Notes under the pieces: model-generated
What the model saw: the letters and a program-made list of their open reading frames with translations, nothing else
What the model was told of the DNA's origin: nothing
The model's database searches: none
Program-made: the position numbers and the translations under genes
Part shown: in pieces, positions 11,351 through 23,100 of the stretch
Layout: the number at the start of each line of letters is the position of its first letter
Position numbering within the stretch: position 1 is the first letter of the stretch
DNA from: Aegilops tauschii subsp. strangulata
Taxonomy: Eukaryota; Streptophyta; Magnoliopsida; Poales; Poaceae
Reading direction: 5' to 3'
Length of the DNA stretch: 64,000 nucleotides
Assembly: GCF_002575655.3 (NCBI RefSeq)
Contig: NC_053039.3
Location: forward strand, 240,352,622-240,416,621

Positions 11351-12160
11351 ATTTTCTTGTTTCAAATTAAGCCATATTAACCGGAAAGGACGCAGTATGG
11401 ACTAGTACTAGTACTGCTTTGATGTGTCCCGTCAACTCGCCGAATGAGGAGAAGCTTGCTTACTACGCCTCTCCCTCGCCCACGCGCGCGGTGGTTCGCA
11501 GGACGAGGAGAGGGTTTTGACTACAGCACCCTCTCCCTCTCCCTCTCCCTCGCCCTCGCCCTCGCGGTGGACGTGCAGCAGTTCAATCGGTGTCAGGTTG
11601 CCAGAAGCATAATGTGTACTGTAGTATCATCATTGTTGGACCTTCCGAAGAGGCGAAGAGCCAAGTGCAAGGTTCACACGAGTATGAACTGTTGAACCTC
11701 CCGAAGAGGCAAGGAGCCAAGCGCAAGGTTTTTTAGGAGTTGTCGTCCTAGTAGAAAACGATGCTACTGTATGATGCCGCCACGTCACATATATCCAAAG
11801 CCGTGCCACCTTTTTTTTCTCAAAGAGCGTGTTGGAGCTCGTGCAACAACCACACAAGTTGCACGTACACATAACACATTTACTAGTAATAAATTCTAAA
11901 GGACAAATGCCAGTATGCCACACAAGTTCATCTCCAATTCATGTGATAAATTTGTGCACGACTACATATATTCACAGCGCTACCGTTCACAATTTACCGT
12001 AATCCACATACACGTTATAGATGGGCTACATGTCCTCCTCCAGGTTCCAGTCCCAGGTGTTCTTCATGGATGGCACGATCCATAGCGGTGGGCAACGTGA
12101 ATCATTGTCGCAGCTTTCTAGTCCGATTCCACACGATGGAGACTCATCCAAGCTGAAGCG
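11351..12160. repeat. Spacer with CCCTCT microsatellite and a two-copy 56-bp repeat
   Basis: (CCCTCT/CCCTCG)n lies at about 11527-11572. GACCTTCCGAAGAGGCGAAG and AGCCAAGTGCAAGGTT recur 56 bases later (11639 and 11695) with small changes. The stretch 11990-12160 reads on the minus strand as a possible extension of the F-box gene beyond its TGA, ending in a TAG near 12020, so it may be 3' UTR or a lost C-terminus. No other gene is seen. Confidence 0.5.
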
Positions 12161-13809
12161 TCATAAATCAGGGATAGCGTGTCCCAGCATGTCATTCATC
12201 CGGCGGTGCGCACTGAAGACACAACCATTCTTCATGAACGACAGGCCTTCCATGTCGTGCACGAAAGGTGGCATCCGCTTCACAATGGGGTAGCTATCCC
12301 CAATGAAAAGCGAGTACTCTCCAAGAGTGTTCCTCGGCACCCACGTAGCATCACGGGGGTCGAACTCGGCGCCGTTCATCTGGTACACGCGGCATCTCAG
12401 ATCTGGACACATGGTGACGTACATAGTCAAGGTCCATGCATAATAATGTTGTGCTCAAATATGGCGGTCAGTAATACTGTGCAGCAAATAGTACTACTCT
12501 GGTATAGAGGAAGTAAAATAACCGGCTTATTATATATAGCCACTCTTGGCTACATGGATGAGATAGTAAGACATGGAAAAACAAAAATGGTGGCAGCTAG
12601 TGGGTTCAAGTCTTCAAGGGCCTAGCTAGCTATACGCGTCCTCCAAGGTAAAAACTAATCCTACTAGCACGTAAGTAGAGTACTAGTACAACAATGAAAG
12701 AGAAGGCGAGAGGGTTAAAAATGGAATACCTGGGTAGATGGTGACAGTCCGATCGTGGTAGATTGTGTGACCATGTTGCACATCAGTGGTACCATGGGTA
12801 ACGACTGCTAAGATAGTTGATCCCAACATGCCAAAGTTAGCTACAAGGTTCCAGGTTAGACCGAATCGCGGATGCAAATGCACATCCAGGATCGGCGATC
12901 TTATTTTGATCACGGGATGACTGGTCCCTGCAAAATAATGGAGTACCGTTAGGGATGCAAATGATGGTTTGTGCATTCCGTTTGTAATCTCCCGTACCAT
13001 AGGATGGCAACCAGATGAAACAAGTCCCCTGGCTTGTCACCACGAAGATGCGGCCTAGATGGCGCACTACGTCTTTGAACGTGTAGGGGTACAAATCTAC
13101 CTCCGCCAACACGCGCCAACCTCTGCCATTACTACCTCTTGCATTGATGGCAATCCTTATGTCAAACACCGCGATGAGATAGTAATCGTCGTAGCCGCGT
13201 CGCTTTGTCAGCGGGTCCGTAATTGCTATCTTCTTCAATCTCATGTAGGCATCATCATACGTATTCAAGCCCAACCAGTCCGGAAGGCCGATCCCAATGG
13301 TGGAGAAGGGGTCTACCGGAACGGCCGCACTGCTGTGGATGTTGTACAAAATGATGGTGGTATACGGCCGGAGGTATGCAAGCCAATCTTCGTTGGCACC
13401 GACCCAGACCTATATATAAGATGGTGGGCAATAGAGAAATTATGGGATGGAAATGGAATAACTAAGTACTACATGATCAAACTCCATTACTGACCTGCTC
13501 ATCGGACAAAATCCGACTACCTCTCAACGTCGGCAACTCTAGCGGAGTCAACGTGCAACCATGGCCAGGGAGCGGTGGACTGTTCAAAGAATTGTCCCAT
13601 AGAAGAACCTTCTCCTCGAGGACGCATGGAAGACCAACAAGCATGGCCTTTTCCCAAGCCATTTTAAGCACCGTCTTGAAAAAGTTGGTGCAGGAAGCAC
13701 CGAGTCTTGCAGTGGTGAGGACGTCGGAGCGGCGTGCGATTTCTCCCAGAGGATCTTCGTCCAAGGTCTCCCAGCCCTGACGAGGAGGATAACCGCCTGG
13801 CGAATCCAT
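12161..13809 (-). CDS. F-box / DUF295-type protein, four exons, reading frame intact (388 aa)
   Basis: Proposed exons are 13809-13495, 13409-12998, 12927-12730 and 12402-12161. All donors are GT and acceptors AG (DEQ|GTCAGT; TATG|GTACGG; CCCAG|GTATTC; acceptors TATATAG, TTTTGCAG, GTGTCCAG), and the phases 0, 1, 1 agree, giving 1167 nt. I chose the ATG at 13809 because MDSPGGYPPRQGWETLDEDP leads directly into the F-box-like helix region (LGEIARRSDVLTTARLGASC). The DUF295 part includes YYLIAVFDIRIAIN, VDLYPYTFKDVVRHLGRIFV and the C-terminal WVPRNTLGEYSLFIGDSYPI. Members are predicted substrate adaptors of SCF E3 ubiquitin ligases. It lies in tandem with the broken relative at 8254-9999 and within CACTA A, so it may be captured cargo. 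After the TGA at 12161-12163 the frame stays open for about 45 codons, so a CGA-to-TGA truncation is possible. Splice sites are by eye. Confidence 0.75.
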
Positions 13810-15251
13810 GGGAGCAGCGACGAACTGCCTTTTCTTCGGGGGGAGGGGAACTGGCGAGGAGGAGATAAGAGCGTAGTAACCGCAGGGCCTCATCCCTTCC
13901 AGCTATAGATCGTTCCATTATGGGACATTATGGGATTGCATTATACTGTAAATAATAGCACTAGTAAGAAATTTTTGGCACTAGCTAGTAGTTTTTGGCG
14001 TGGATTAAGAAATTTTTGGTATGTTTTTGCTATTTTTTGTACACGCCAACTACTGTCAAAAAACGGCTTACATTATGTGACGGAGGAGTACGTACTCGTA
14101 CTGTAGCAGTACTAGTACTACTTTCTCAACTAGTAGTGCAAGGGTACTACTAGTGCTATGTACTGTACTTCTAGTATAGTGCACCAGTTTTGAACTCCTG
14201 AATCTCAGGGCCAAGGAGCTACAGTTGGAAGTGGAGGGTACTACTGTTCTCTAGAACCATCGCTGTACTATCAATGCAGGGAAAGTACACCTGCGTAGTG
14301 GCCTAGTGGGTACTCTCGGTGCTCTATTCAGCCGCTCCTCTCACGTAGCTGGCCTACTCAGCCGCTCCTCTCACGCACACACTAGCATCCTGTTTATCAG
14401 TGACGGTTACTGCGGGGGTAGAACATTTGAGTTATTTGATACATCGAGACCAGGCTTTTCTCTTCCATTTGTGGAGGTGTAATGGATATCGTCGAACTTT
14501 GTTAGTAGTTCTTCTTTATGAATGAGATGAAGCAAAGCTTTTGCCTCCGTTTCAAAAAAACACGTCAAGAGGAATTTCTTTTATAGTAGAGCCGATAATG
14601 GAGTGAAGTTCATGCGTGCAACGCAACAAGCTACAGAGTAGTAGTAGAGCACTTTATGTACAGAGCCATATTGCACAGTTCCCAATGCCCCGCCAGGCTT
14701 TTCCGGCTCCTCGGGCTTAATTGGGAGGTGCTAGTTTAAATATGCTACTAGCTGATGAGGAAGCTGCAAGCGAGGTGCGGCTAGGGCGAGCACGCAAGCC
14801 ACGAGATGCTGGGAAGGAAAACCCGTTCACGTGGCTAGGCTATCCAGTGCACCCAGATTGTGGTGCCGCACGTCCGTTTGACTTCAAAACTCAAACTACC
14901 CATGTAAAATATTGGCTCACAGTGAAGTTACTATTTTAAAAAAGGCCGCCGTGCGTTCGGCCAGGATCAAACCCACAAAACGAGGTATACACTCCCGCGA
15001 CCACTAGTAGTACTCGTTGGAGTACAACGCAACCTAGAATCGCCTTTTGTCGCTAGTAGTACATTTTTCCTTACAAGAAACCCCTAATAATACAAGAAAC
15101 CACTAATAATGCCAAGAAACTACTACCACTTGCATACGTGGCAGACTTAAGATAAGACTACCTTATCAACCATTGTACATGCTGTTACAAACCAGCCCTA
15201 CCAAGAAACGACTACTCTACAAAGTGCCGTTATAGGCACGTTTCAACCCAT
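13810..15251. other. Spacer upstream of the intact F-box gene
   Basis: No coding feature is supported. 13989-14042 (GTAGTTTTTGGCGTGGATTA onward) is repeated directly at 16053-16108. Short CTAGTAGTAC-type runs occur at 14085-14170 and 15000-15060. The part next to 13809 would hold the F-box gene promoter; I see no distinctive motif there. Confidence 0.4.
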
Positions 15252-15366
15252 GGCCCTGTTTGCATACATTTGTTGTCAATCTAACCCTGCCATCCAAACA
15301 CCACTTTGGTTAGAGTTAGTTCAGGGTTAGAATCTAACCTCTGACTTAGAGTATCCAAACAGGGCC
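15252..15366. mobile_element. Short foldback MITE (115 bp) with 16-bp inverted ends
   Basis: It begins GGCCCTGTTTGCATAC and ends with the reverse complement of GGCCCTGTTTGGATAC, differing at one base in 16. It is flanked by CAT on both sides (15249-15251 and 15367-15369), a 3-bp duplication as expected for Tourist/PIF-Harbinger MITEs. A diverged relative lies at about 31740-31860 (GCCATCCAAACAACTCTTTG, GAGTTAGTTCAGGGTTAG). Confidence 0.75.
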
Positions 15367-16589
15367 CATGTCGCCCATTAAGTCAACGCCTTCTATTCGA
15401 CCGGGAGTTATGACTTGTGGGACCTACATGTCAGTCTGCACAAAAATCCCCGAGTGACCTCCTACCTCCGGCCCGTCCACCTAGTCATTCTCGGCCATGG
15501 GACGCAGCTACCGCTGCCGGCAGAAGGCGAGGTCAAAACCGCCGGCAGTGCGGAGCCCATCTTGTGGCAGCCCGGATGCCAGCTCCGTCCGGCGCTCGCG
15601 GCCGCTAGCTAGCCAAGATAGCTTCGTCCAGCTGCTTGTCTGCAAGGTTTGCTAGCTAGATTGGCACGGCGGCGCGGCGGCTTGCTCGCGCGCGCCGCGC
15701 TAAGGCCAGCCATCTAGCTCGAGCGAAGGCCAGCGCAGCGGCTTGCTCACTCATGAGTCACACTCGGGCCAGCCTGCCAACCCGTGCGGAGGCCAATGCG
15801 GCTTGCGGCCCGTTCGGCGGAGCGGCGGCCAACTCGCTCATCACCAGCGCCACCGACGAACACGCATCAGTACTGTTTGAAGTAATGTTGAGGAAAAATA
15901 ATGATTTGAGGGGGAATAACAAGATAGAAGGTCAGATGTGGGTCCCTCGTGTCAACGGTCAAACAAAATGTGTTGGTTTAAGCTGCCTCGTCAGCACGGA
16001 CGTGTGGGCCAACCCTGTCACAAATGGGTTTAAACTAACCTAATCGATAGGTAGTAGTTTTTGGCGTGGATTAAGATATTTTGGGTATGTTTTTGCTATT
16101 TTTTGTACAATAGATTCTTCCTAGGGCTGGTTGAAAGTGGTAGTTTTTTGTTAAATACTCTACATATTGGAAGTAGGAGTGAAAGTTAAGCTTTGGAACC
16201 CAATATGCACGGCTAGTTACATAGTGCATATGTGTACATGATTGAAAGTAAATATCAACCATGAGTGACTAATATCTTGATTGGAAACTCGAAACTATGG
16301 AATACTAGGGGGGAAATTGCATGGTTGGAAATACTAGCAATGTTCATGTGAGTTGCAACGAATCATAATTAGAATAATACTTATTCACAAACTTAATACA
16401 AAACACTCTAATTTTGATATACATATATCACTAGAGATATATTATGTTTCAAATATAATATATTCCTTGGGCTGTTTTGCTGAGATCAGGGAGGGATGCG
16501 GTTGGTTTTAAGATACTAATTATGGGTTTTTCTGCAAATTGGTAGAGAAGTGGGATGTCTGTGAGAAAAGGCAACAACTTACCTCACAT
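15367..16589. other. Unassigned GC-rich to AT-rich spacer
   Basis: 15400-16040 is GC-rich with open frames on the plus strand but no recognisable domain. 16053-16108 is the second copy of the direct repeat first seen at 13989-14042. The AT-rich rest has no gene. Confidence 0.4.
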
Positions 16590-17092
16590 TCGTTAGATGT
16601 AGATCTAATGGTCACAAATGACGGATGGTAGACACACCATCATCACCAACTTAGTCTTCTGTAGGAGTACTAGCAAGATCCGTGCATTGCACGGAACATC
16701 AAGATGCATTTTTTTAATAAAAACACTCGTTGTGATTGACCCATGCGGGAGTAATCCCATGTGTAAAAACTAATGATATCTCGAGAAATAGGAGATAAGG
16801 TGAAGAGGAGTGGGGCGTGGTGGTGATTGGTGGTCGGACTGAGCGGAGGCATGGGGATTGACGACACCGGCAGCGGCCACCAGGCCAGTTTGTTCCAGAG
16901 GCTTCCTTTCTTAATTGCTCAACAATGAGGTTGTTGGAGATAAGGATGAACGAGGGAAGGCCTTGTCTGCAAATGTGGAGAGGGGTGCGGGAATCTTTTA
17001 GTTTAATTTCCATCCGTCAGATATAGATCGGACGGTCTATATTGCAAGATGGCACGCGTACCATAATCACCAACTCGGTTTTTATAAGAGAA
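16590..17092. repeat. Non-coding element with ACTAGCAAGAT start (plus a partial neighbouring copy)
   Basis: Starting at about 16669 ACTAGCAAGATCCGTGCATT runs to TTTTTATAAGAG near 17090. The same element recurs at 28730-28975 with ACTAGCAAGATGCCCGTGCA, GATGAACGAGGGAAGGCC, GCAAATGTGGAGAGGGGTG and CATCACCAACTC...TTTTTATAAGAG. The 3' end of a further copy lies at 16590-16665. It carries no gene and is a dispersed repeat of uncertain class. Confidence 0.6.
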
Positions 17093-18599
17093 GAAATATA
17101 AGTATGGAGATACAAACGTATTATCGATACTTGTTTCCATAAACTAGCATCTACATTCTATTCAACGCCTCAGCATGTGAGGCCTTAGCACAATGACTTC
17201 TCGACTATGTAAAACAAAGGTTTTCCCGTCGCCGATAAGGAGGGGGTGACGGCGGCGCGCTTTTTGGCTTGCTCTAGTCCTAGTAGTCATACTAGGTGGT
17301 CTAAGCACGTGTAGATTTATTCTTTTTCACGTCTCGTGTTCACCGTACTGCCACGACTATTGATGAATAGACGGTAAGTTATTCACGGGGAAACCCTTGT
17401 TGAGCGTGTTTGCGAGAGAGAGAGAGAGACAGTGTGCGTGTGTGATATGTCTAGAGACTGAGGCAACGATAACAGATTCTTTGTGTCTATGTGTGTGGAG
17501 GATAGAGAGAGACATGTACATGGGGCTTTGTGTTGTGTAACGTGGAGACACATATAAATAATTAGAGAGTGAGTGTGTGAGATACACATGCGGACATGGG
17601 GAGAGATGAGGATCCAGACTAATGGGTGTTTGTGCGTGTCTGTGATTGTTTGTGTGCGCGTTTGTGTGTGAAAGGGAGTGTGTGTATGTGGAGTAGAGAG
17701 ACCACTAATGATGTAAACCTAGTATAAGGGAAGGGGAATGGTGTGACATGTGTAGTAGCAGGATAGCATGGGTGCTGGCGGGGGGAGCAGACTATTTGGA
17801 AGAGACATCGATTGTGTGTGGGAGAGGGGTGTGAGAGCGAGAGAGAGAGAGAGAGAGAGCTAGCGACGGAGAGAGAGAGAGGAAGAAAGGGGGCGAGAGA
17901 GGGGGCGTTAGTGTCCATAAATGGTGTATAGATAGGGAGACAATGTTGATGTTGTTTGAAATTGGCCTATGTACGGAGACACAAGGGAAGCGAGTCATCG
18001 TGTGTGTGATAGGGACTTCATGAGAGATCTAGAATAGATGGTGTAGAGAACAATGTGCGAGATCGAGAACGATGATACATTAGGGAGCTATGGAAAGAGT
18101 CACGACATATATGTATACATGGAGGAGCTGGGGCGGGTCCGCATGCGGGAGAGATAGAAAGAGGAGAGTGGTGCACAAGGAGACAAAGTGTGCTTGTTTT
18201 GCAGTGGGGGTGGTGTGTGAGGTGAGTGTGCGAGAACCACATAACTAGGGAGATAGACGTTTGGGGCGACGTTTTGTGTGTATGCGAAAGATACACTCTA
18301 CATAGTGCGTGTGCTAGGGAAAGAGAGATGCCGGGAGACCTAGCTAGAGAGTGGGGGAAGAGATGTGTGCATGCCCAAGAGACAAAGTGATAGAGACCTA
18401 TATTGGGGTCCGGACTTTAGAAGAGAAAGGGGTGTTAATGTGCTCGTGTGTTGGTGTTTGGGGGTGAGAACGACTTCTCTGTGTGTGTGTGGGGGGGTGA
18501 CGAGGGGGGGTTGGCTTCAGATAAAGAGTGAGGTGTCTATATTTGAGGGACTTTAGCGTAATTAAGATATACATGGTCAATATTGTGTGCACTCAAGGT
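17093..18599. repeat. Purine- and GT-rich low-complexity tract
   Basis: From about 17400 the plus strand is dominated by GAGAGA and TGTGTG with (GA)n runs at 17412-17428 and 17835-17860. Minus-strand ORFs rich in Ser, Leu and His are products of this composition. Similar sequence lies at 29200-29900. No gene is seen. Confidence 0.6.
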
Positions 18600-19418
18600 T
18601 GATCAATTTGTTTCGCAGTTTGGACTATGAGATAACAATACTTTTGAACATGCGTGATATAATTTGATGTACCAGAATTACAAACCTAAGATTGGAATTT
18701 TGGAATTTGACTCCATCACTAGCTTTTGTATTTCATTTAAACGGAGGTACATTTTTAAGCCGGGATTTCGTGATTTCAAATTCATATATCAAACCTAGAG
18801 ATATACACATAGGGGTATGTTCAAACTTTATAATCACCCACTTTATTCATACACATACACATTTTTGCTTTTGTCATCATATTTAGGATAAACACATTTG
18901 GAATTTCATTTGAATTGGACCATATGATGGTATTTGCTTGTAGTAGCTCAATGATCCATATTTGAATTGAATGGACAATCTAAGTTTCGAGTTGGAGACA
19001 TTGATTTTCAAAACTTGCACCTTTTTTGCGTGCAAAACAAACAAATTCTCGTCCATGATATCATAGTCGGTCGTACAAGAGCAGAATATAATTTCAGGCG
19101 CCAAAAGCTTTCAAACTTCCCGCTCACATCAAAATATCTCGTGCCCGAAAGTTTAGCCCTGCGATATTCCTGTTTTACCCCTGCCACATGAACGGAAAAG
19201 GGCTGCTTTGGTAACTCCATTGTTTTCCCCTCTTTGCCCCCAACATTCTTCCCCAGAGCCCCTCCCCTTCCCCTCCCCGACCCCCCAACCACGGCAAGCC
19301 GCCGAATCTAGTCCTCCGCTGCAGTGGTGGACCTCACACCCCGACGGATCTACCTTCCGCACCTTGGAACCCCCAACTGCCAAATCACCACTTCACCGGA
19401 GCCGCTTCAGCGACTGGC
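18600..19418. other. AT-rich sequence leading to the first transposon gene
   Basis: No gene is seen in 18600-19150. A pyrimidine-rich leader (19200-19300, CCCCTCCCCTTCCCCTCC) precedes the decayed gene at 19419-22118 and resembles the leader at 23100-23130, so both are probably 5' UTRs of related genes. Confidence 0.45.
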
Positions 19419-22118
19419 TTGTACACCGCTCCAGATCTCCTTGACCGCCATCATGGTCCAGCGCACCGGATCTGCTTAACCAGCGCCGTCGTCCACCACA
19501 GTGTAGGCCCTTCACTGACTCCCTCGTCCGTCCCTTCGCTGGCCCTTCATACAAGCCCTCATCCGCCGCAACAGATCCGCCTCACCGAAAGCACTGTACA
19601 ACGCGCCCGCCGAAGCCTTCGTCCACTGCACCGGACCCGCTCCACGGACGCCATATTCAACTCCACCGACCCTGCTTTACCGATGCCGCAGCCTCATCAG
19701 GTTATTTCGATCTGTACTCCTTCGGTTTTTCTCTTTATCGTGCAACTGTTAGCTTTCTTGTATGTCGACAGGCGCCGCAACCGTAGCACCAGAGCCGCTT
19801 TAGCGACGGCGACAGCCGGCCCAAACTCAACCGCAACACGAGCACCATCGATGATCCTTAGCTATCAAGTATGCCAACGATACCCATACGCCGCCGAGAA
19901 TCAGGTACTATTACCCAACGGCCGGCGCCTACGTTCACTTTCTTATCATAAGCACCGCACCTTTGAATTTCTTCAGGGCATCATTCAATTTTTCATGAGA
20001 CGCATTATTCTGCTTGCACCTGTAGGCAAGGTTGGAAAAAGTGGTAGGCGTAAGCGAGGCGGTTGGCCTTCGCCTAGTGCCTAGGCGGTGCCTAAGCGCC
20101 CTAGGCGCGGCCTAGGCGGTAATATAGTTTTTACTCGTAGTATATTTGTGATTATTATATGGGTGTTGATATAAGTTTAGGGCATATAAATAAGTTAATT
20201 ACTGTCTACCGCCATTCGAATATAACCCATTTGGCACATCAGTGCAGTATGTGGCATGATTTCTTGCTTGGGTAGACAATTCCTTGCTTGCCCTGCCTAG
20301 ACCTCCATTTATGCCTTAGGCGAGGCGTTTGGCCATTGCCTAGCGCCTAGGCAAGCCTAAGCGCCTCCTAGGCACTGCCTTTTCCAACAGAGCCTGTAGG
20401 GCCATACTTCTGGCAGTGAACATGTTACATGTGCTAAATTACATACCAGTCCACATGTAGTTAATATGCTTTAGTTTTGTCCTAAGTATTACTGTACTTC
20501 CTAGATATCACTGCCTACTATTTACTTCTTGCATGCTATATTTACGATAATGGTGTTGTTCTGATGGCACCTATTGGTGCCATCAGACTGCTTCATGTTC
20601 TCTATGCTTAATTACACATCAGCAAACTAGCATGTGGTTCCACTGGTTTTTGTTCGTTTTACCCTACATTTTCTGATGCTAGCTATTACATCACTGCTAC
20701 GAGCCTCTGTTCATTACTTTTTTGTGTGTTCTTGATCTTCCCAAGTTGCAAGACTAATTTGATGCTTCTATTAATTATGGAGCTGCCAACCCCATCAAGC
20801 AAAATATTTGTTCTTTTGGGGCTGGCACCTCGAACAAGCATAAAAATAAAGGGAAGCAGATATATTGTCGTGTATGCACACACCCTTCTTTCATTAGTTT
20901 AGATGAACCATTGATGATCAATTCGAAGCAGTGCATGCGATTAAAATTAATTTTACCCAAATAGAGGGTGCAGAATAAACTACAACAAGTAGATTTGCAA
21001 CCACGGGATGCTGACGATATCTTCAAAGAACATTGCAACAGCAGCGAGGCTTCACAGCAACATATGGTAAGCCAGTGTGTTTTAGTACATGTGAAATGTA
21101 ATGCGTGTGGGCTGCTTTCTTGGCTTGTACCCTTAATCTGTAATCCTACAGAATAACAAATAGTTCAGTTGTCTGCTTTGCTGTATTGCTTGATTCGAAT
21201 GCTTGTTTGTTACTTGTTACGCTATACCTGAGTTGGCCAATATGTCAGCAGTGCCTGCTGTACTATCGTAAAGAAATGCATGCCTAGTTCATTTGAGTCC
21301 TTAACTTTTCCTCTGAACTTCATCACAAGACTGTCTTCATAGTTTATATGAGGCCACACTGTTAAGTGCTTTCTCAGATTATTTCAACTGCTTAGATGCC
21401 TTGGCAACTTAAATATAGCGGTGGTACACTCCCTTTCAACTAGGGATGTCAACTGGGTCCTGTTTAATCCCGATTAAAGTCCACTAGTGGTATGATAGTT
21501 CAAAAGAGTTTTTGTTTTTTGAGGAAAATGAACAAGGGAGCTAGCAAAAACTAACTAGATGGGACTGGCGGATGTCGTTTATTTGCCACTTACATCCCTA
21601 GTTTCATATTACTATTTTAATTTCTTTTCGGCTGATGCTGCTTCGAACCATTTAAATATAGCTTGCCATGCTTGGCAATAATTCGTAGATCGTTTACCAT
21701 GTAAGCTTACTGCTTGGATCATGCGATAACTATCTCTTACTTATGTCCAGCGGAAACCTTTCAGGATGCCGTTCACACTAGGACACAATGTACAACCCCA
21801 GAATCTATTTGTGGAAGCAGTGCGCCATCCATGTTACCAGATGGTAGCAGTTCAGAGGCAACACCGCCGGAGAGCAGTCTGAGCACAGATATTATAGTTC
21901 TTGAGGCTCTACTAGAGGCAGAAAGAGATGGTGTGGCTGCCATGAATGAGGTAATCTCGATCTTGAAGCTGGAAATTATGCAATTAGCTGCACACATTAT
22001 GCAAGCAACCCAAGAATTGGAGGAAGTAAGAATGTTGCATTTGAAGACAGAGGAGGTCCTGCTGCTTCTACTATCTGAAGCCCAGGGTAATCCCAGTTCT
22101 TCTTTAGATAGCAGTTGA
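19419..22118 (+). pseudogene. Decayed CACTA accessory gene (first copy), coiled-coil C-terminus
   Basis: Exon-like pieces are Pro/Ser-rich sequence ending CCTCATCAG|GTTATTT (19699), 19771 to about 19902 after GTCGACAG, a piece ending CAACATATG|GTAAGC (21063), and a last exon after TATGTCCAG (21752-22118). The last exon encodes a Ser-rich stretch, then a helical, Glu/Leu-rich coiled coil (TDIIVLEALLEAERDGVAAM; LEIMQLAAHIMQATQELEEV) and stops at 22116-22118. A 366-bp hAT-like MITE interrupts it. The layout (CT-rich leader, several small exons, coiled-coil last exon) parallels the genes at 25300-26923 and 46268-48574 in the same orientation, so I infer a non-TNP2 CACTA gene. No conserved Transposase_24 core is visible here. 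Exon joins are tentative. Confidence 0.45.
20027..20392. mobile_element. hAT-like foldback MITE (366 bp) with 8-bp target duplication
   Basis: It is flanked on both sides by CCTGTAGG (20019-20026 and 20393-20400), an 8-bp duplication as made by hAT transposases. The ends share GTTGGAAAA in inverted orientation. The interior arms are rich in GCCTAGGCG-type palindromes (20045-20120 and 20310-20380) that would fold into a long hairpin. No ORF is present. Confidence 0.8.
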
Positions 22119-23100
22119 AATCGTCATTAGATTATTGTACTTGCTTGTTGTGTCATGTCTCTGAATGGATTATGTTGTAAGACCCCCTATGTTGTCCATG
22201 TGTTGTAATGATCCGAATTTTTTAGGCGAGGTAATCCTCAGTACTTGTATGATTGACATAAGGTGAACTGTTTTTCGTGTGAGCATATTGTATTGGATGA
22301 AATAACTGTTTGACTCACAGTGTATCCAACCTACTGAATTCAAAGATCACGGCATTTCTAAATCATAATCATTTATAAAGGTGGAATAGATCTTTGTTGT
22401 GGTTTTGAAGAAATAAATAACAAAACGTAGAATTATCTGTGGATATTCGTAACCGAATAAAAACTGGATTTGGATTTAGTTGCCAGGGCCCAGGGCAAAC
22501 GTGAATGCTAATTCTCCCAAGTTTTGAATGAAGTGGCTAAACACCCACTATCATTTGTGGGCTGCCCGAAGCAAGTGTTTGCGAGATGGAAATTACTGTC
22601 TACCCCTGACACTTGACATCCTTATCAGCCGGATTTACACTGCTGTCGATAGGGGTAGACTAGTAACTTCAATCAGACGTGACACGACGGCCTCTGAGCC
22701 CATTCAGACATGGTGGGCACCAAACGTGGGCGGCAAAACACATTTGATTCAAGCTCGTCCGAAAGACATGTGTCTCTCCCTCCATTTCCCCATTCATCCA
22801 CGGTGGGCGGCAAAACAAACTCTCCTCGTCCGAAATCGATGTAGGCTAATATTTTAAATAGGGGCAGAAGTGTAACTTCCCTCAGACGTGACACAACCGC
22901 CCTACCTGTCAGCCCCGTTCATACACCATGGCCGCCAACCGTGGGCGGCAAAACACCCTCTCCTCGCCCGAAATCGTTACCGACAAATATTTGGGAGATG
23001 CGAGATTACCGTCCTATCCCCAACCGACGTGATGTCCGAAATTTTAAACGGGGGATAAGTTCGTAACTTTCCCACATTTCAAACAAGCGCGTCCCAAAGT
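22119..23100. other. Spacer between the two decayed CACTA genes
   Basis: It contains the probable 3' flank of the first gene, then three related segments with GTGGGCGGCAAAACA and AAATCG/CCGAAATCG (22720-22760, 22800-22850, 22940-22990), the 5' leader repeats of the next gene. No coding region is supported. Confidence 0.45.

Noticed and set aside
17357..18296. Minus-strand ORFs rich in His, Ser, Leu
   Set aside because: They are the complement of GA/GT low-complexity DNA with no start context or domain.
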